64,000 bases of DNA from Aaosphaeria pasadenensis (Eukaryota; Ascomycota; Dothideomycetes; Pleosporales), in NCBI GenBank assembly GCA_022813625.1, contig JAKLMB010000001.1, forward strand, positions 1,426,001 through 1,490,000, in the 5' to 3' direction. The notes under the pieces were generated by a model. The model ran no database searches. It was not told the origin of the DNA and saw only the letters and a program-made list of their open reading frames with translations. This document shows, in pieces, positions 22,925-33,695 of this stretch. Numbering within the stretch: the stretch's first letter is position 1; each line of letters opens with the position of its first letter. The position numbers and the translations under genes are program-made.

Positions 22925-24096
22925 TCTGTACTACTGTACCAAGAACAGGCGAGCGAGTGAATGGAGCCAAACACACACACATACCGTACTGTCTGTGTAG
23001 TGCACACCCATCTGCCCGTGCTTGCAGTCCAGCATGAAGCAGGTGATCAGCACGACGAAATATCATCTCGACGGCCCCAGGTTACCCTTCGATCCTCCTT
23101 CTTTTCACCTTTCTGTTGCTTGCAACTCCAACACTCGCTTTGTTTTATCTGCTTTCCCTTGGTGTTTCTTGTCGTCCACTCGTTCTAGAGGGTCGACTGC
23201 CATTCGCTTCTGTTGGAGAGTTGTCCTTTATAGACAGATTAATTCGACACTATCGCCTTTCCTTCTTACGCGCGGAACATCAGCCGACGCGGATCCACTG
23301 GACACGGGAGTACAGTGCCACAGACAAGAGGTCGACTCCGCACGCATTCGCTGCAGCCATTCAAATCAGGATAGCTCTTGTGAACCATCAAGATACACAG
23401 CTCCGTATAAGGCAGCGCAATCGGACATTTCCCAGTGCGTCCTATCTACTTACCTGGTTTGTCGGTAGTTGGTGTCATTCGTGCACGTCATGACCATTGG
23501 CGAAGGAATCATTTTCTAAAGACACGACACCGCATATCAAGCCCCAGTAACATCTGGTGACAAGTGGTTCTAATCGAGTCGGTCGACAGTAGGTGCAACA
23601 CACGTACTCCAGCACGACAGGACATAAAGAAGACGACTACCACTCAGTTCATTCATTGCGCGTACCTAGCCGGAGACCAAGGAATCCAGGAGAATAAGGA
23701 CACCCATCCAAGCGTGGACGACGAGGAGACGAGGAGACTATAGAGAAGGACAAGGTCGACTATTGACGAGTAATAATAGAGTTGAATCCGCCGACCGAGA
23801 ACCGCTAAGAGAGAAGAAGAAGAGTCCAAGAACCAAGGAAGTTTGGGTCGCAAAGCGGGATTCGCGGGACGGAGGATCGAATTGGATGTGCAATTGAGCG
23901 AGGCACGGACATTACGACTCTACGAGGATACAGTACAGTCTGTAAACACCACCAAGTTGACAGTTTGTTAAACTGTTTACAAGCAAAGTAAGTTGAGTGA
24001 ACTATTTCTTGAACCTTGGCCGTTTAATCCGAAGAATGACTAGTCATTGCTCTTCCTGGTTCCTTAGCATTTCCCATCACTTTCCCAGCAAGGGAC

Positions 24097-24123
24097 TTCC
24101 CTCCCCTCCCCTCCCCTCCCCCT
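24097..24123 (-). repeat. C-rich pentamer tract, quadruplex-prone minus strand
   Basis: Repeated CCCCT units leave GGGG runs spaced by single A on the minus strand, a compact quadruplex pattern. It lies about 1.1 kb upstream of the WSC sensor start. Confidence 0.75.
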
Positions 24124-24250
24124 TCCCACTCCAAGCCCAAGTATTTCCATTTCGGGACTAGCCCACCGAAGCTATTCCCGTCTGCCCTGGTCTTGCTCTC
24201 ACCACCCTCGTCTCCTCTCACTCTCACCCAACAACCCATCCAACATCATT

Positions 24251-24295
24251 CACTCGTTCACTCACTCACTCACTCACTCACTCTCTCTCTCTCTC
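24251..24295 (+). repeat. CACT and CT microsatellite
   Basis: A run of CACT tetramers passes directly into CT dinucleotides. Probably within the promoter or 5' leader of the WSC gene. Confidence 0.85.
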
Positions 24296-25207
24296 GTCTT
24301 CCTATCAATCCTACTCCGCTCGCTTTATTACCTGTTATTGTTCACGATACCCTTGTTACTTTTGCAGTTTTGCATCTGCTCTAGCTCTAACAGGCGTATT
24401 ACTCTCTCTTCTCTTTTCTCTCTTGTCTCTTTCTCTACTCTCCTTCCCACCCGCTCCATCCACGCTAGTCTCCCTACTCCTCCTGCTCTCTCTCCCTCAA
24501 CCCACTCACCCACACCACACCTGCACGCACGCACGCACACGCACGAACGCACGCACTCGCTTTTGCTTGTGATGAGGGTCTGTGAGGCTTTTGTCTTTCT
24601 CTTGATCGACGCCGGCCTTCTCAGCACTGCCTCTCTCACCCCCAATCCCTAAAACCTAACCTCAACATCAACCTCCATCTCCGCTTCACTCCCGCTTTCG
24701 ATTCCCCAACCCCCCTCGAACCCGACCACGGCCACGGCACCATCTGCAGTCGTCTCTGCACGTCGAGCATAGGACCGCCATGCTAACGCACCATCCCATC
24801 TAGATATCCGCCATATACATTCAAATCCATCACGGATCTTCCGGGTTAGCGACAACAAGTGGTACGCGGCTTCGCTCCTGCGACTCCTCTTAGGATTGAT
24901 TGCACCCGGCCACGACGCAACCGTATCTTCCACGATTGCAATTACATCATTCACTCAGCTCGATATTGTACATCTTCACCGTTGATTACCGAGCTTCTGC
25001 TTCACAATCGCATTCAACCGGGTCGAACAGGAACCCATCTCCGCAACAATTCACAGATACCGACTGTGCTTTAATTTCCTCTATCAACAAAACACAATCG
25101 ATCGTTCGCAAAGCCATTGTCCCTTTGCCTTTATTGTCGCCGTAATTTTCAAGGGCACAGACGTCGTCGACCTCGTATCAATAGCATCATCATCATCTGC
25201 GGGAACC

Positions 25208-26739
25208 ATGGCTCGCTCAAACTCCATCGTACTAGCCGGCTCTCTCGCCCTACTCGCTTTCCTTTCGACTGCACCAAGCGCAACTGCGGCATTCGTTGTC
25301 GAGTATTGTTCTACGCAAAACACAAATTCCGGGGGACAGACATGTGGGTGCTCACCGATCCCGTACATCACTCTCACGTAACTAACATCTCAAAGGGCAC
25401 AACGACTGGCAATCGAATGGTTTTTGTACGGGAAAATGCGGTGCCTATGCCTTCGCTGTAATCCAATACAAGGACTGCTGGTGCTCTAATTACATACCCG
25501 AGGCCCAGGACGATACCAGCAACTGCGACGGCACCTGCCCGGGTTTCCCCTCTGAGATCTGCGGCAGCAATTCCGGCGACAAATTCGTCTATATCCCCAT
25601 CGACGGCAAGAAGCCCTCTGGTACCAAAGGAGCTTCAGAGCCCACTCAGGTGAGTACGACCTCTTCACCTCCTGTTCCATCCTCGGACTCATCTACGAGA
25701 CCTACTTCGACGAAAATATCTACTGTTAGTGAACTCCATTTCTTTGCTGTTGCAAGTCTTGCAAGTCCACTCTCACTGTCATTTTCCTCGTCTCTTTGAT
25801 TTTGTTCCACTCCTCAGTTTTCTTGTCTTCTCACGTATTGTCTCCAACCGTATGTCAGCAATCGTGTTAGACTTGGTGTGGCTCTTGCGGGCCCCAACAA
25901 GTTCTTTGTCGATGCGATGATCAATCCCGTGACTCAAGAACCGTGGTCCATCCTGCGGACCCTTCAAAGTCCTGTCTTGTTTAGAGTTTCCACCCTCATC
26001 TGTGTTCACTTTTCTGATCTTTATTTATTCCTCCGCTCTTAGCCGAATTTTCACTGACATCGCATTGTTACAGTCATCCAAACCAACCACTTTGCAGACC
26101 AGTACTTCGGTCCAGCCGGTCACTAGCAACCGAGTGTTGACTTCAGGGGGGCTAGTGGTGACCGAAACCATCATCCTCACTCCTTCCAATCTACCTGGTG
26201 CTACAGCCTCTCCATCTTTGACCGCCAAGGAAGGTTCAGGGACCAATGTAGCCGCAATTGCTGGAGGTGTTGTCGGTGGCGTTGTCGGACTTGCTGCCAT
26301 CGTTGGGGGCATTTTCTTCATCCTCTGGAGACGCCGCAAACAGAACCAAGCAGGAGACGAACAGGATCCATCCGGCATCGCACGCAATACTAGCACTATG
26401 AGCAAAGCGGGCCTCATCCGCGGCGAAAAGCCTGCTGGATACCCTCCTCCGATCAATACCAGTCTTGGGAGCAACAGGCGCACCAGTCGGATGATGGGAG
26501 ACAGCGACTCGATCAGCCCTGTGTCTGGATCCGATAGACGCAGTAGCAGGCCATACATATTCGACCAACGTCTCAATCCATCTGCCATCATGAACTTCGA
26601 CAACACCAGCCGCGGAAGTTTCGCTAGCATGGACGACAGCCGCGATTACGGACGCACGCTCAACGTAAGCATTTCCTCTCGGCCATCCAACCACTTTTAT
26701 GCTAACATCGATCAGGTTCGAAATCCAGATCCCTCCTGA
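25208..26739 (+). CDS. WSC-domain cell-wall integrity sensor
   Basis: Exons 25208-25343, 25396-25724, 26074-26664 and 26716-26739 give 359 residues. Parts in order: signal peptide (about 1-28), cysteine-rich WSC domain (from VEYC34 to about 115, with the hallmark CWCSNY), a Ser/Thr-rich stretch expected to be heavily O-mannosylated, one membrane span (about 214-239) followed by RRRKQ, and a cytoplasmic tail ending DYGRTLNVRNPDPS. The tail matches the conserved end of Wsc1-3 proteins, which recruit the Rho1 exchange factor Rom2. The sensor sits in the plasma membrane and feeds the Rho1-PKC-MAPK wall-stress pathway. The 349-nt third-exon-preceding intron is long for this genome; an alternative GTGAGT donor at 25650 would drop most of the Ser/Thr linker. 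The first donor (GTGGGT) is weak. Confidence 0.85.
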
Positions 26740-27706
26740 TCACACTAGCGATGAACGCCCTATATCTTTGCGCCGTAATCGAACTGCAAAGTATACTGGC
26801 GTCACGACTTTCACGAGTAAAAACCCCATCATCCGATCTTCATTGATCATTGCATTCTACATTTTAGCAACGGTGTTCTGGCGTCCTGGATTGGCACTTG
26901 CCAAATTCAGAGTAAATCTTGTACCCTCCTTGGAGCAACATCAAACTCCTAGGATTCTCTTCTACTCGGCTGTTACCAACTAATTGGCCTCTTTTTGTAA
27001 ATTCTCACCATTATGCTGTCACGTACATAGGGAACGGCGGAAGGAGGATAATGGGACGTTGCCTTAAGCAACGTAGAGCCCATGAATAGGTGCCGGCATC
27101 CGGAGCACCACCGTCGAGCGCAGGAGGGAAGTCAGCGATTTAGAAATTGAATCTGCTGGGGTTCAAAAGATACCCACTCAGATAGCATGGGAGCGTGAAC
27201 GTTATAGTTTCGCGCACATCCCCACAATCCATCATTCATACTATTTTCGTATTTATCCAGTGACTCAAAGCACTTGCTCACCAGTGATTGTACCTTGTGA
27301 ACAGTCTGTGCTACACAACTGTACATAGGCGGTCGCCCTGTTACATGGCGTTGCATGAGACGCGCGAAGTCCGATTCCAACGCTCAAAAGCCGGTGTTAG
27401 ACAAACTCGCCATAAGCACATTAGCTTCAATTGTTTTTTGCCCACGTCTCAAGAACGGACTCACGGATTTTCTTTCTATTTCCATGATTTGAGACCCCAA
27501 TATATAGTGTTGTAAGTCGGGCAGCTGTGACCTTGCTGGGTATCTAGAGACGTCTTGGCCACGTTTCTGACGTTAGTGCTCGTGCCCCTCTCACACCCTC
27601 AACCGCTTCCCCAGCTCCTTTAAAATTACCAGAATAACCACAACGTCACTTTTGTCAGTCATTCAAACGCTCGCGAGGTGCGAAACCTCGTCGAATCCTG
27701 TCCAAT
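26740..27706. other. Intergenic, WSC 3' flank and GCS1 promoter
   Basis: About 970 bases. No supported gene or repeat. Confidence 0.55.
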
Positions 27707-29191
27707 ATGAGTAAAATGTGGGAGGTCGATCCGGAGACCAGGAGCAAGGTACGTAGAATAATTCCACACCCCCAGGATCTATAAAGGGAGCGTGCTTGGT
27801 GCACAATTCCTTTCGAATTACACCGCTAATTGTACTCTGTAACTAGTTGCTCGAGATCCAGAAGACCAACGAGAACAACAAATGCGTCGACTGCAACGCA
27901 CCGAGTCCACAATGGGTACGCAATCCCAACTGCCCATTCCATCCACCTCGCGCAATCGCGGGGGCCACGCGCCCAAACTTCCCAAAGTCATATACTAAAT
28001 CCCCTTGTCATCTAGGCTTCCCCTAAGCTCGGAATCTTCATGTGTCTCTCCTGCTCCGGAGTCCATCGGGGACTCGGCGTACACATCTCGTTCATCCGTA
28101 GCATAACGATGGATGCTTTCAAGGGCGCCGAGCTCGCGCGCATGGCTGCCGGCGGCAACAAGCCTTTCCGGGACTTCTTCAATACACACGCCTCGAATAC
28201 GAAAGAGAGCCGGACATTTGAAGGGAGCGAGATCAGGGAGAGGTACGACAGCGAGGCCGGAGACGAGTGGAAGGAGAGATTGAGCTGCAAGGTCGAGGGC
28301 CGGGAATTCGACAAGAGCGCCCTGCCAAAGAGGGTGAAGAAAGATCCAGCCGCGAGTGCAGCGGGGAGCAGGAGCCAGACACCGCTGAGCAAGACGCGGA
28401 GCAACGAGTCTGGATTCCAGCGCTCGGGCTCGCCAGCCCTGGGTACATCGTCCTTGGGAGGTTCCAAGAAGGTACAGAATGAGGCTTATTTTGCACGCAT
28501 GGGCGCGGAGAACTCGAACAGGCCGGAGGGTGTTGCGCCCAACCAGGGTGGCAAGTATGGTGGATTCGGAAGCGAGCCTGATCACTGGAAGAAGGACGAT
28601 ACTCCAGGAGCTGCTCCCGCCTTGGATGATTTCCAGAGGGATCCCGTCGGAGCGCTCACCAAGGGTTTTGGATGGTTGGGAGCAAGCGTGAGCAAAGCTG
28701 GAAAGACAGGCTATGATGGCTGGGTGAAGCCCGGTATGGCGAAGGTGAGCTTGATAGCTATCTGAAGACCACTCGAACATGAACTCATTTTCTTCTAGCT
28801 CGCTGAGGCGGACATCGCATCTCAGGCTCGCAACACCGCAGGTTTCCTTGGCCAGGGGATTCAATCAGGTGCAACCAATGCTGGCAATGCATTCACCCGC
28901 TTCGTCGAAGGAGATGACAACCGCCACGCATCATCCGGAGCCAATCGTTCCGTCGAACCAGACAAGAGAGACTTCTGGGACTCATTCGGCGCCGCACCAA
29001 AGGGTCCTGCACCAGAGAAGAAGGATTTCTGGGACGAGTTCTCTGCTGCTGGCGAGAGCAGGGCAGGCGACAGTTCTGGCGCCGGTGCCAGCCTCCTTGG
29101 CAACAAGAGCAAGCCGAGTGGACTGGGAACGAGCGCTATGAAGGGACCAAGCAGTAGGAAAAAGGAGGACGAGGGATGGGGTGATTGGTGA
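27707..29191 (+). CDS. GCS1: Arf GTPase-activating protein (ArfGAP1/Gcs1)
   Basis: Exons 27707-27748, 27847-27915, 28016-28744 and 28799-29191 give 410 residues. The ArfGAP zinc finger is intact: Cys27, Cys30, Cys47, Cys50, with the arginine finger Arg55 in GVHRGLGVHISFIRS. A Ser-rich linker leads to an amphipathic Gly/Ser/Thr-rich region (about 225-290, containing GFGWLGASVSKAG), resembling an ALPS curvature sensor. The C terminus carries DFWDSFG, DFWDEFS and GWGDW, the Trp-based motifs of ArfGAP1. Gcs1 stimulates GTP hydrolysis on Arf1 in Golgi-ER and post-Golgi transport. Two introns interrupt the zinc-finger coding region. Confidence 0.94.
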
Positions 29192-29849
29192 TTCCGAGGT
29201 GGCGGAGTGATTTTCTTTATTCGATAGGAGTTGGGGTGTTCGTCCGCAGTAGAAGCGTTTGGTTATCTATGTCCGGAATACGATGGGTTGGATTTGGTTT
29301 CATGCCTTGTCGTAAGTTCTCTAGAGAATGGCCAGGATTATTTCTCATCGTACCACAATCTGTTTCCATGGGAAGGTCAATATCACATTTGCAACACAGT
29401 CGATTATTGTATCATGAAGCTTCAACGTCCCGCATCACATCTAAAATGGCTAATCTTTGACAGAGGATGTTTTGCTCCATGTTTCTCAAGTCCAATTTCA
29501 CTCCTCTTCGGAGGTACCATGTCATTACCTGGATACCTATTGTTCGAACGATAGGTTGGGGTTGTACCTGCTTGACTGTCAACGTACTCCTACCTACACT
29601 AACGCCTTCCTCCTACCTAGTTTCGCCGACCTCATCGCTCCTGATAATTCTTATTACCAAGTCAACATGCTACTCCAAGCTCCACTCATGAGCCTTATGG
29701 GTCTCTTTCGCTCGCCCTCTCACTTTCTCTTTACTCTCTCCGCCACCCTCCAAAACTCACTCCAACAGCCGTATCACAGCATCTCAGTTCAGGCGACGTC
29801 CAATACGGCATAGCATCATCAAGTATTCTTTTTCTCTTCATAGCCTACC
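29192..29849. other. Intergenic
   Basis: About 660 bases, pyrimidine-rich before the next start. An open frame of about 118 codons at 29457-29813 shows no family signature and is not called. Confidence 0.55.
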
Positions 29850-31211
29850 ATGGCTCCCATTCACTTGGTAAGTTCGACTCTATGTCTTAGCCCTGTGCTA
29901 TCTAATCTCAGTACAGCGATTCGCCGCTGGCCTTCTTGCTATTGCTAGCATTGCCGAAGCTCGTATAGACAAGATTCAGGTTAACCAATGGAACGTTCCT
30001 GGCTGCAAGGGGCACACTTCCAGTCCCCAATTCGAATTACAGGCTGGCGAATGCTGGTCACTCATGGCACACAGTATCAAAGTCCAAGCTCCACACAATG
30101 AGTTGAAATACTTTGGCTGGTTCCGTGAGCTCAGTGACCTTAGCTACAGCTGTGGCGTCCAGTATTTCAGTGACCCGGACTGTAGGATTACCCGCCAATC
30201 CACGCCTGGACCGGATGGGAAATACAGGGATACCGATTACGGAGTCGCCGCACTGCCTTGGAAACTCACCAAGTGTGTCAGTCCGGAGGAAAGAGGACGC
30301 ATAATTCGTTCCATTAAATTCGTGTGTCCTCATCCCTTCTACCAGAGTCGCCCAAAGGATGTCAAGACAAAGGTGGGCGGCATTCCACTTGGACCGCTGA
30401 CAATCGGAGGTGTTAACGTGAAAGGTGTGAAGCTCTTGACCCAGACCGTACTCAAACCCTTGTGGACCACCGATCCCACCGGCGGAGCCGTCATCGTACC
30501 AACGACACAATTCGTCACTGAGCTTGCCTCCAAGAGGAGTCTCCCAACACTTATGCCGCGTGCCCGACGCTCCCGATACGTATGGATGCTGAACCCTTTC
30601 AACGGTGCCGATGTGTGCTACATATGTTGGCAAAAGCATGGTGTCCACTTCGAATGCGAATCGGGCTTGGATACCGTGGAGCGCGAGTGTGGACAAAATC
30701 CCAGGGATAACTTTAGAACTATACCTGTCGCCACGACTACGCAATTCGTCAGAATAACGGAAGGTGAGTTCAAAATTTATATATAATACGACCTTGCTCA
30801 CGGATGATAATTGTCCGAGTAGTACCAAGACCTGTCGTTCAAGTCGCAACGAAGCAGGCCGCGACGAAGCAGGTCGCAGCGAGGCAGGCAGTTACGAAGC
30901 GCGGAACGCTGAAGAAAAAGGTCATGATACAAGATCCATTTCTGCCGAGTAACACTTGCGCCACTGTCAAATGGAAGCACAATGGTAAACATGCTCAGAA
31001 GCTTGTCATCAAAGGACCAAGGAGCTGTCCCAAGAATGGAAAAATCACCTACCCGATTTGGATCAGTCGGGCCATATTCATGAATGGCACTGCGACGGTC
31101 GTGCAGCCGGTTCCCGCAACCACACGTTTCACTATGACGAGAGTTGTGGAAGTGACTGCTGGTCCTCTACCGACGCACACAATCTACGTGCGAAACCAAA
31201 GTTCCGGATGA
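29850..31211 (+). CDS. Unrecognised secreted cysteine-containing protein
   Basis: Exons 29850-29867, 29917-30763 and 30823-31211 give 417 residues. The first six codons are split from the rest by an intron; together they form a signal peptide (MAPIHLRFAAGLLAIASIAEA). I recognise no domain. The first part (about 22-290) has around a dozen cysteines, with GECWSL, SCGVQYFSDPDC and CYICW among the patterns, which suggests a disulfide-bonded extracellular fold. A basic low-complexity linker of four related pentapeptides (VATKQ, AATKQ, VAARQ, AVTKR) and then LKKK follows, then a second region with two cysteines. No membrane span after the signal peptide. The last intron ends in a GAGTAG tandem acceptor, so isoforms with or without one valine are possible. 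Role unknown; secretion is an inference from the N terminus. Confidence 0.78.
30843..30902 (+). repeat. 15-bp coding tandem repeat
   Basis: Four consecutive 15-bp units encode VATKQ, AATKQ, VAARQ and AVTKR in the orphan secreted protein. The first three units differ at only a few bases, so the expansion looks recent. Confidence 0.85.
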
Positions 31212-31625
31212 ATTCAGGTGCATGTTCTGTTGTGTTCATCGGTTCTGCAGCATGTTGAGCGGCTGTCATTGCTTTCGTTCATAATTGTTTGGTTCAGTAG
31301 TTTTCATTAGTATCAACGAACAAATTGCACCTGGTTGAAATCTGACTTGCTATAATTCGTGCGTATGTTGATCAGATATCATGAAACTACTATCAAGTGC
31401 ATAACATGATTATGGGGTCAACAGTTGAGGTCTAACATTGAAACCTTAAACCCATTACGGTGGCTCCACGACCATGGTCGCGGGTTGCCAAGCGTACATG
31501 ACTCGCGTCTGCACGTCCCATCATCCATGCATCTGCCAATTGTGTGCTCTCTGATGCGTTTGTTTCTGCTTCAGCTTCTGGCCAAAATTTATAATTTTGA
31601 CAATGCAGCGTAAACTGAGGTCCCA
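31212..31625. other. Intergenic
   Basis: About 410 bases; 3' flank and MTG1 promoter. Nothing specific recognised. Confidence 0.55.
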
Positions 31626-32717
31626 ATGTCGTTCGTGCCGCGCGCCACATTCCCTCCCCTCGGATCCCTTCCGCGGTCCTACTTCCTGGGACACCACAAA
31701 GCTGGTCTACAGAAGATGAAAACACTGCTGTCGACCATTGACCTAGTCATCGAATGCCGCGACTACCGTGTACCATTGACATCCCGCAACCCCCTCTTCG
31801 AGAAGTCCCTCGAAGGCAAAGAGCGCGCCGTCCTCTACACCAAACGCGACCTGGGAGGCAACCCCCGCGACAACACCACCGAGAAAATAGTCGCAGGATG
31901 GCACGCACCCACACCGACACTGTTCACCAGCTCCGGAGACGCTGGAAAGAAGAGCATAGGACGGGTCCTGAAATTTCTCAGGGAGCATGCCCAAGGCAGG
32001 TGGAAGCTGGTGGGACATAGAGTCATGGTGGTCGGCATGCCGAACGTCGGGAAGAGCACACTACTCAACGCACTGCGGGCGCAAGGACTGGGGAAAGGCA
32101 AAGCCGCCGTGACGGGTGCGCAGCCAGGCGTAACACGCAAGATCAGCACGGGTGTGAAAATCATCCCGAGCGAAGACGATGTGGAGGGGCAGGAGGGGGG
32201 AAACAAGTCAAAGGGCGTTGGGGGAGGCGTCTACCTTCTCGACACGCCGGGTGTCTTCATCCCCTTCGTGCCGGACGCGGAGGCCATGATGAAGTTGGCG
32301 CTGTGCGGCAGCGTCAAGGACACCATCATCCCGCCCGTCATGCTCGCGGACTACCTCCTCTACCAGATCAACCGCGGCGCGAGTTTCCCAGCCAGGAAGG
32401 CCGAGCATGGTCCCCACGTGTACGGCGAGTACTCGCAGCCCACGAACGAGATCATGGATCTGCTGGAGGCGATTGCACGGAAGACGGGACGGCTGGGAAA
32501 GGGCGGGCAGGTGGACACCGAGGCCACGGCACTGTGGATGATACAGAGGTGGCGCACGGGACATCTCGGCCGGTTCATCCTCGACGACGTCGACGAGCAG
32601 GCGCTCGAGAGGAGGAAGCTCGAGGAGGAGAATTTGCCGCCCAGTATGAGTCAAGCGAGGAAGGCGGAGACGGAGAGGAGGAGGGAACGTGGAAGGGCAA
32701 GGGGCCTGGCGAAGTGA
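31626..32717 (+). CDS. MTG1: Mitochondrial ribosome-associated GTPase Mtg1
   Basis: A single exon of 363 codons, unusual here where most genes are split. GTPase motifs are circularly permuted as in the YlqF/RbgA/Mtg1 family: G4 TKRD (72-75) precedes G1 GMPNVGKS (136-143), then G3 DTPG (205-208). The N-terminal stretch FLGHHKAGLQKMK and DLVIECRDYRVPLTSRNP are family hallmarks. The first 20 residues are compatible with a weak mitochondrial presequence. The C terminus is a highly charged Arg/Glu helix. Yeast Mtg1 acts in assembly of the large mitochondrial ribosomal subunit at the inner membrane. Confidence 0.94.
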   Translation: MSFVPRATFPPLGSLPRSYFLGHHKAGLQKMKTLLSTIDLVIECRDYRVPLTSRNPLFEKSLEGKERAVLYTKRDLGGNPRDNTTEKIVAGWHAPTPTLFTSSGDAGKKSIGRVLKFLREHAQGRWKLVGHRVMVVGMPNVGKSTLLNALRAQGLGKGKAAVTGAQPGVTRKISTGVKIIPSEDDVEGQEGGNKSKGVGGGVYLLDTPGVFIPFVPDAEAMMKLALCGSVKDTIIPPVMLADYLLYQINRGASFPARKAEHGPHVYGEYSQPTNEIMDLLEAIARKTGRLGKGGQVDTEATALWMIQRWRTGHLGRFILDDVDEQALERRKLEEENLPPSMSQARKAETERRRERGRARGLAK

Positions 32718-33695
32718 TGAGAATCGGATGAAGGGTCAATGTGCTCATACTGCACAACCGCACAGACAGACGAACAAACGACTTTAGAAACTGAACACAC
32801 GGCTTCTGATCTCGCGACTTCACGACCCAGGTTGACAAGGGTAAGCGAAGGCTCCATATGTTCGTACATGAACGTTTAGCGTATTGGAGAAACGGCCTCC
32901 TGGAGGGTTTGCAAAGTTCCAGCTTCTGGGTTCCGAACTTCTTTTCGAGAAACTATATAGGTGGAATGACATTTCCCTCGCTTGCGCCGCGAGACGAGCT
33001 CAACGGCTTGTCGCCTTCAACGGTCGACTTGGCGGTGTCTGATACTCCAAGACAAGGAAGATCTTATCTTTCCTTACCTCTCTACTCTGGTTGAGTAACG
33101 CAAGACAAGCTCAGAAAGCTTTTCCAAGCTAGCGGCTTCCAACAATGCAATTTGTTGGAATCGCATGTCAAGCCTTTAGGGGGCTTGTGCAAGGCGCCCA
33201 CGATGATCGATTCGACGACCCACCCACATGGCAAGCGACATCGGCAAACATCGGATTGAACGTGCCGTCGAACGACGAAAAGGACCTTAATGAGTCCCTT
33301 AATCCACGATTAATAGCATCTGCCAAGCCAACTGGTCGTGTTTTAGTTTACATACGTGGGGACATAGACCATCGAATGACAATGATCTAATCTGATCTAG
33401 CGTGCGGATCTGATAAGATTTAGGGATTCGTGCCGTTTTGTGCCCTTCTTTCTCATGATGGTAGTGGTGCACCAGTAACGGTTCAATTACCCCATCGTTC
33501 GACTGTCTTCCCATAGCATAGTCACCTAGAACTAATAGCAAAAGATTTTTTCATTCCCCTTCTCGCCGATCCTGCCACCCCCCATCTCTCGAGCTCGTGG
33601 CAAAGAATGCCTTTAGATATAATGGGCCTGATCGCCGCGCGAGATGTTCGCGATGCTCCTGCATCCAACTACAGATTCGGCGACAGTGCACTACT
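32718..33695. other. Intergenic, promoter of siderophore transporter
   Basis: About 980 bases holding the iron-GATA motif described separately. The rest shows nothing specific. Confidence 0.55.
33408..33416 (+). promoter_or_regulatory. SreA/Fep1-type iron-GATA site
   Basis: ATCTGATAA is an exact match to ATCWGATAA, the site of iron-sensing GATA repressors (SreA, Fep1, Sre1). It lies 280 bases upstream of the siderophore transporter start codon, a typical promoter distance. Confidence 0.7.

Larger units (their letters stand above)
20715..25207. other. Large gene-poor intergenic region
   Basis: About 4.5 kb, by far the longest gap. It carries short tandem repeats (7 bp near 21920, 9 bp at 22898-22924), CCCTT/CCCCT tracts, and CACT/CT runs. 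The right third is pyrimidine-rich and probably includes a long 5' leader of the WSC sensor. Open frames near 23022-23493 have no family resemblance or convincing splice partners. An unannotated non-coding RNA is possible but not shown. Confidence 0.55.

Noticed and set aside
23022..23493. Two overlapping open frames of 125-148 codons
   Set aside because: They use different frames of the same pyrimidine-rich DNA, have no domain pattern and no plausible splice partners.
29457..29813. 118-codon open frame upstream of the orphan secreted gene
   Set aside because: Low complexity, immediately before a supported start codon and more likely promoter or leader.
31626..32717. MTG1 as a horizontally acquired bacterial gene (single exon, RbgA-like)
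   Set aside because: The eukaryotic Mtg1 clade has the same motif order and N-terminal stretch, and composition does not stand out.
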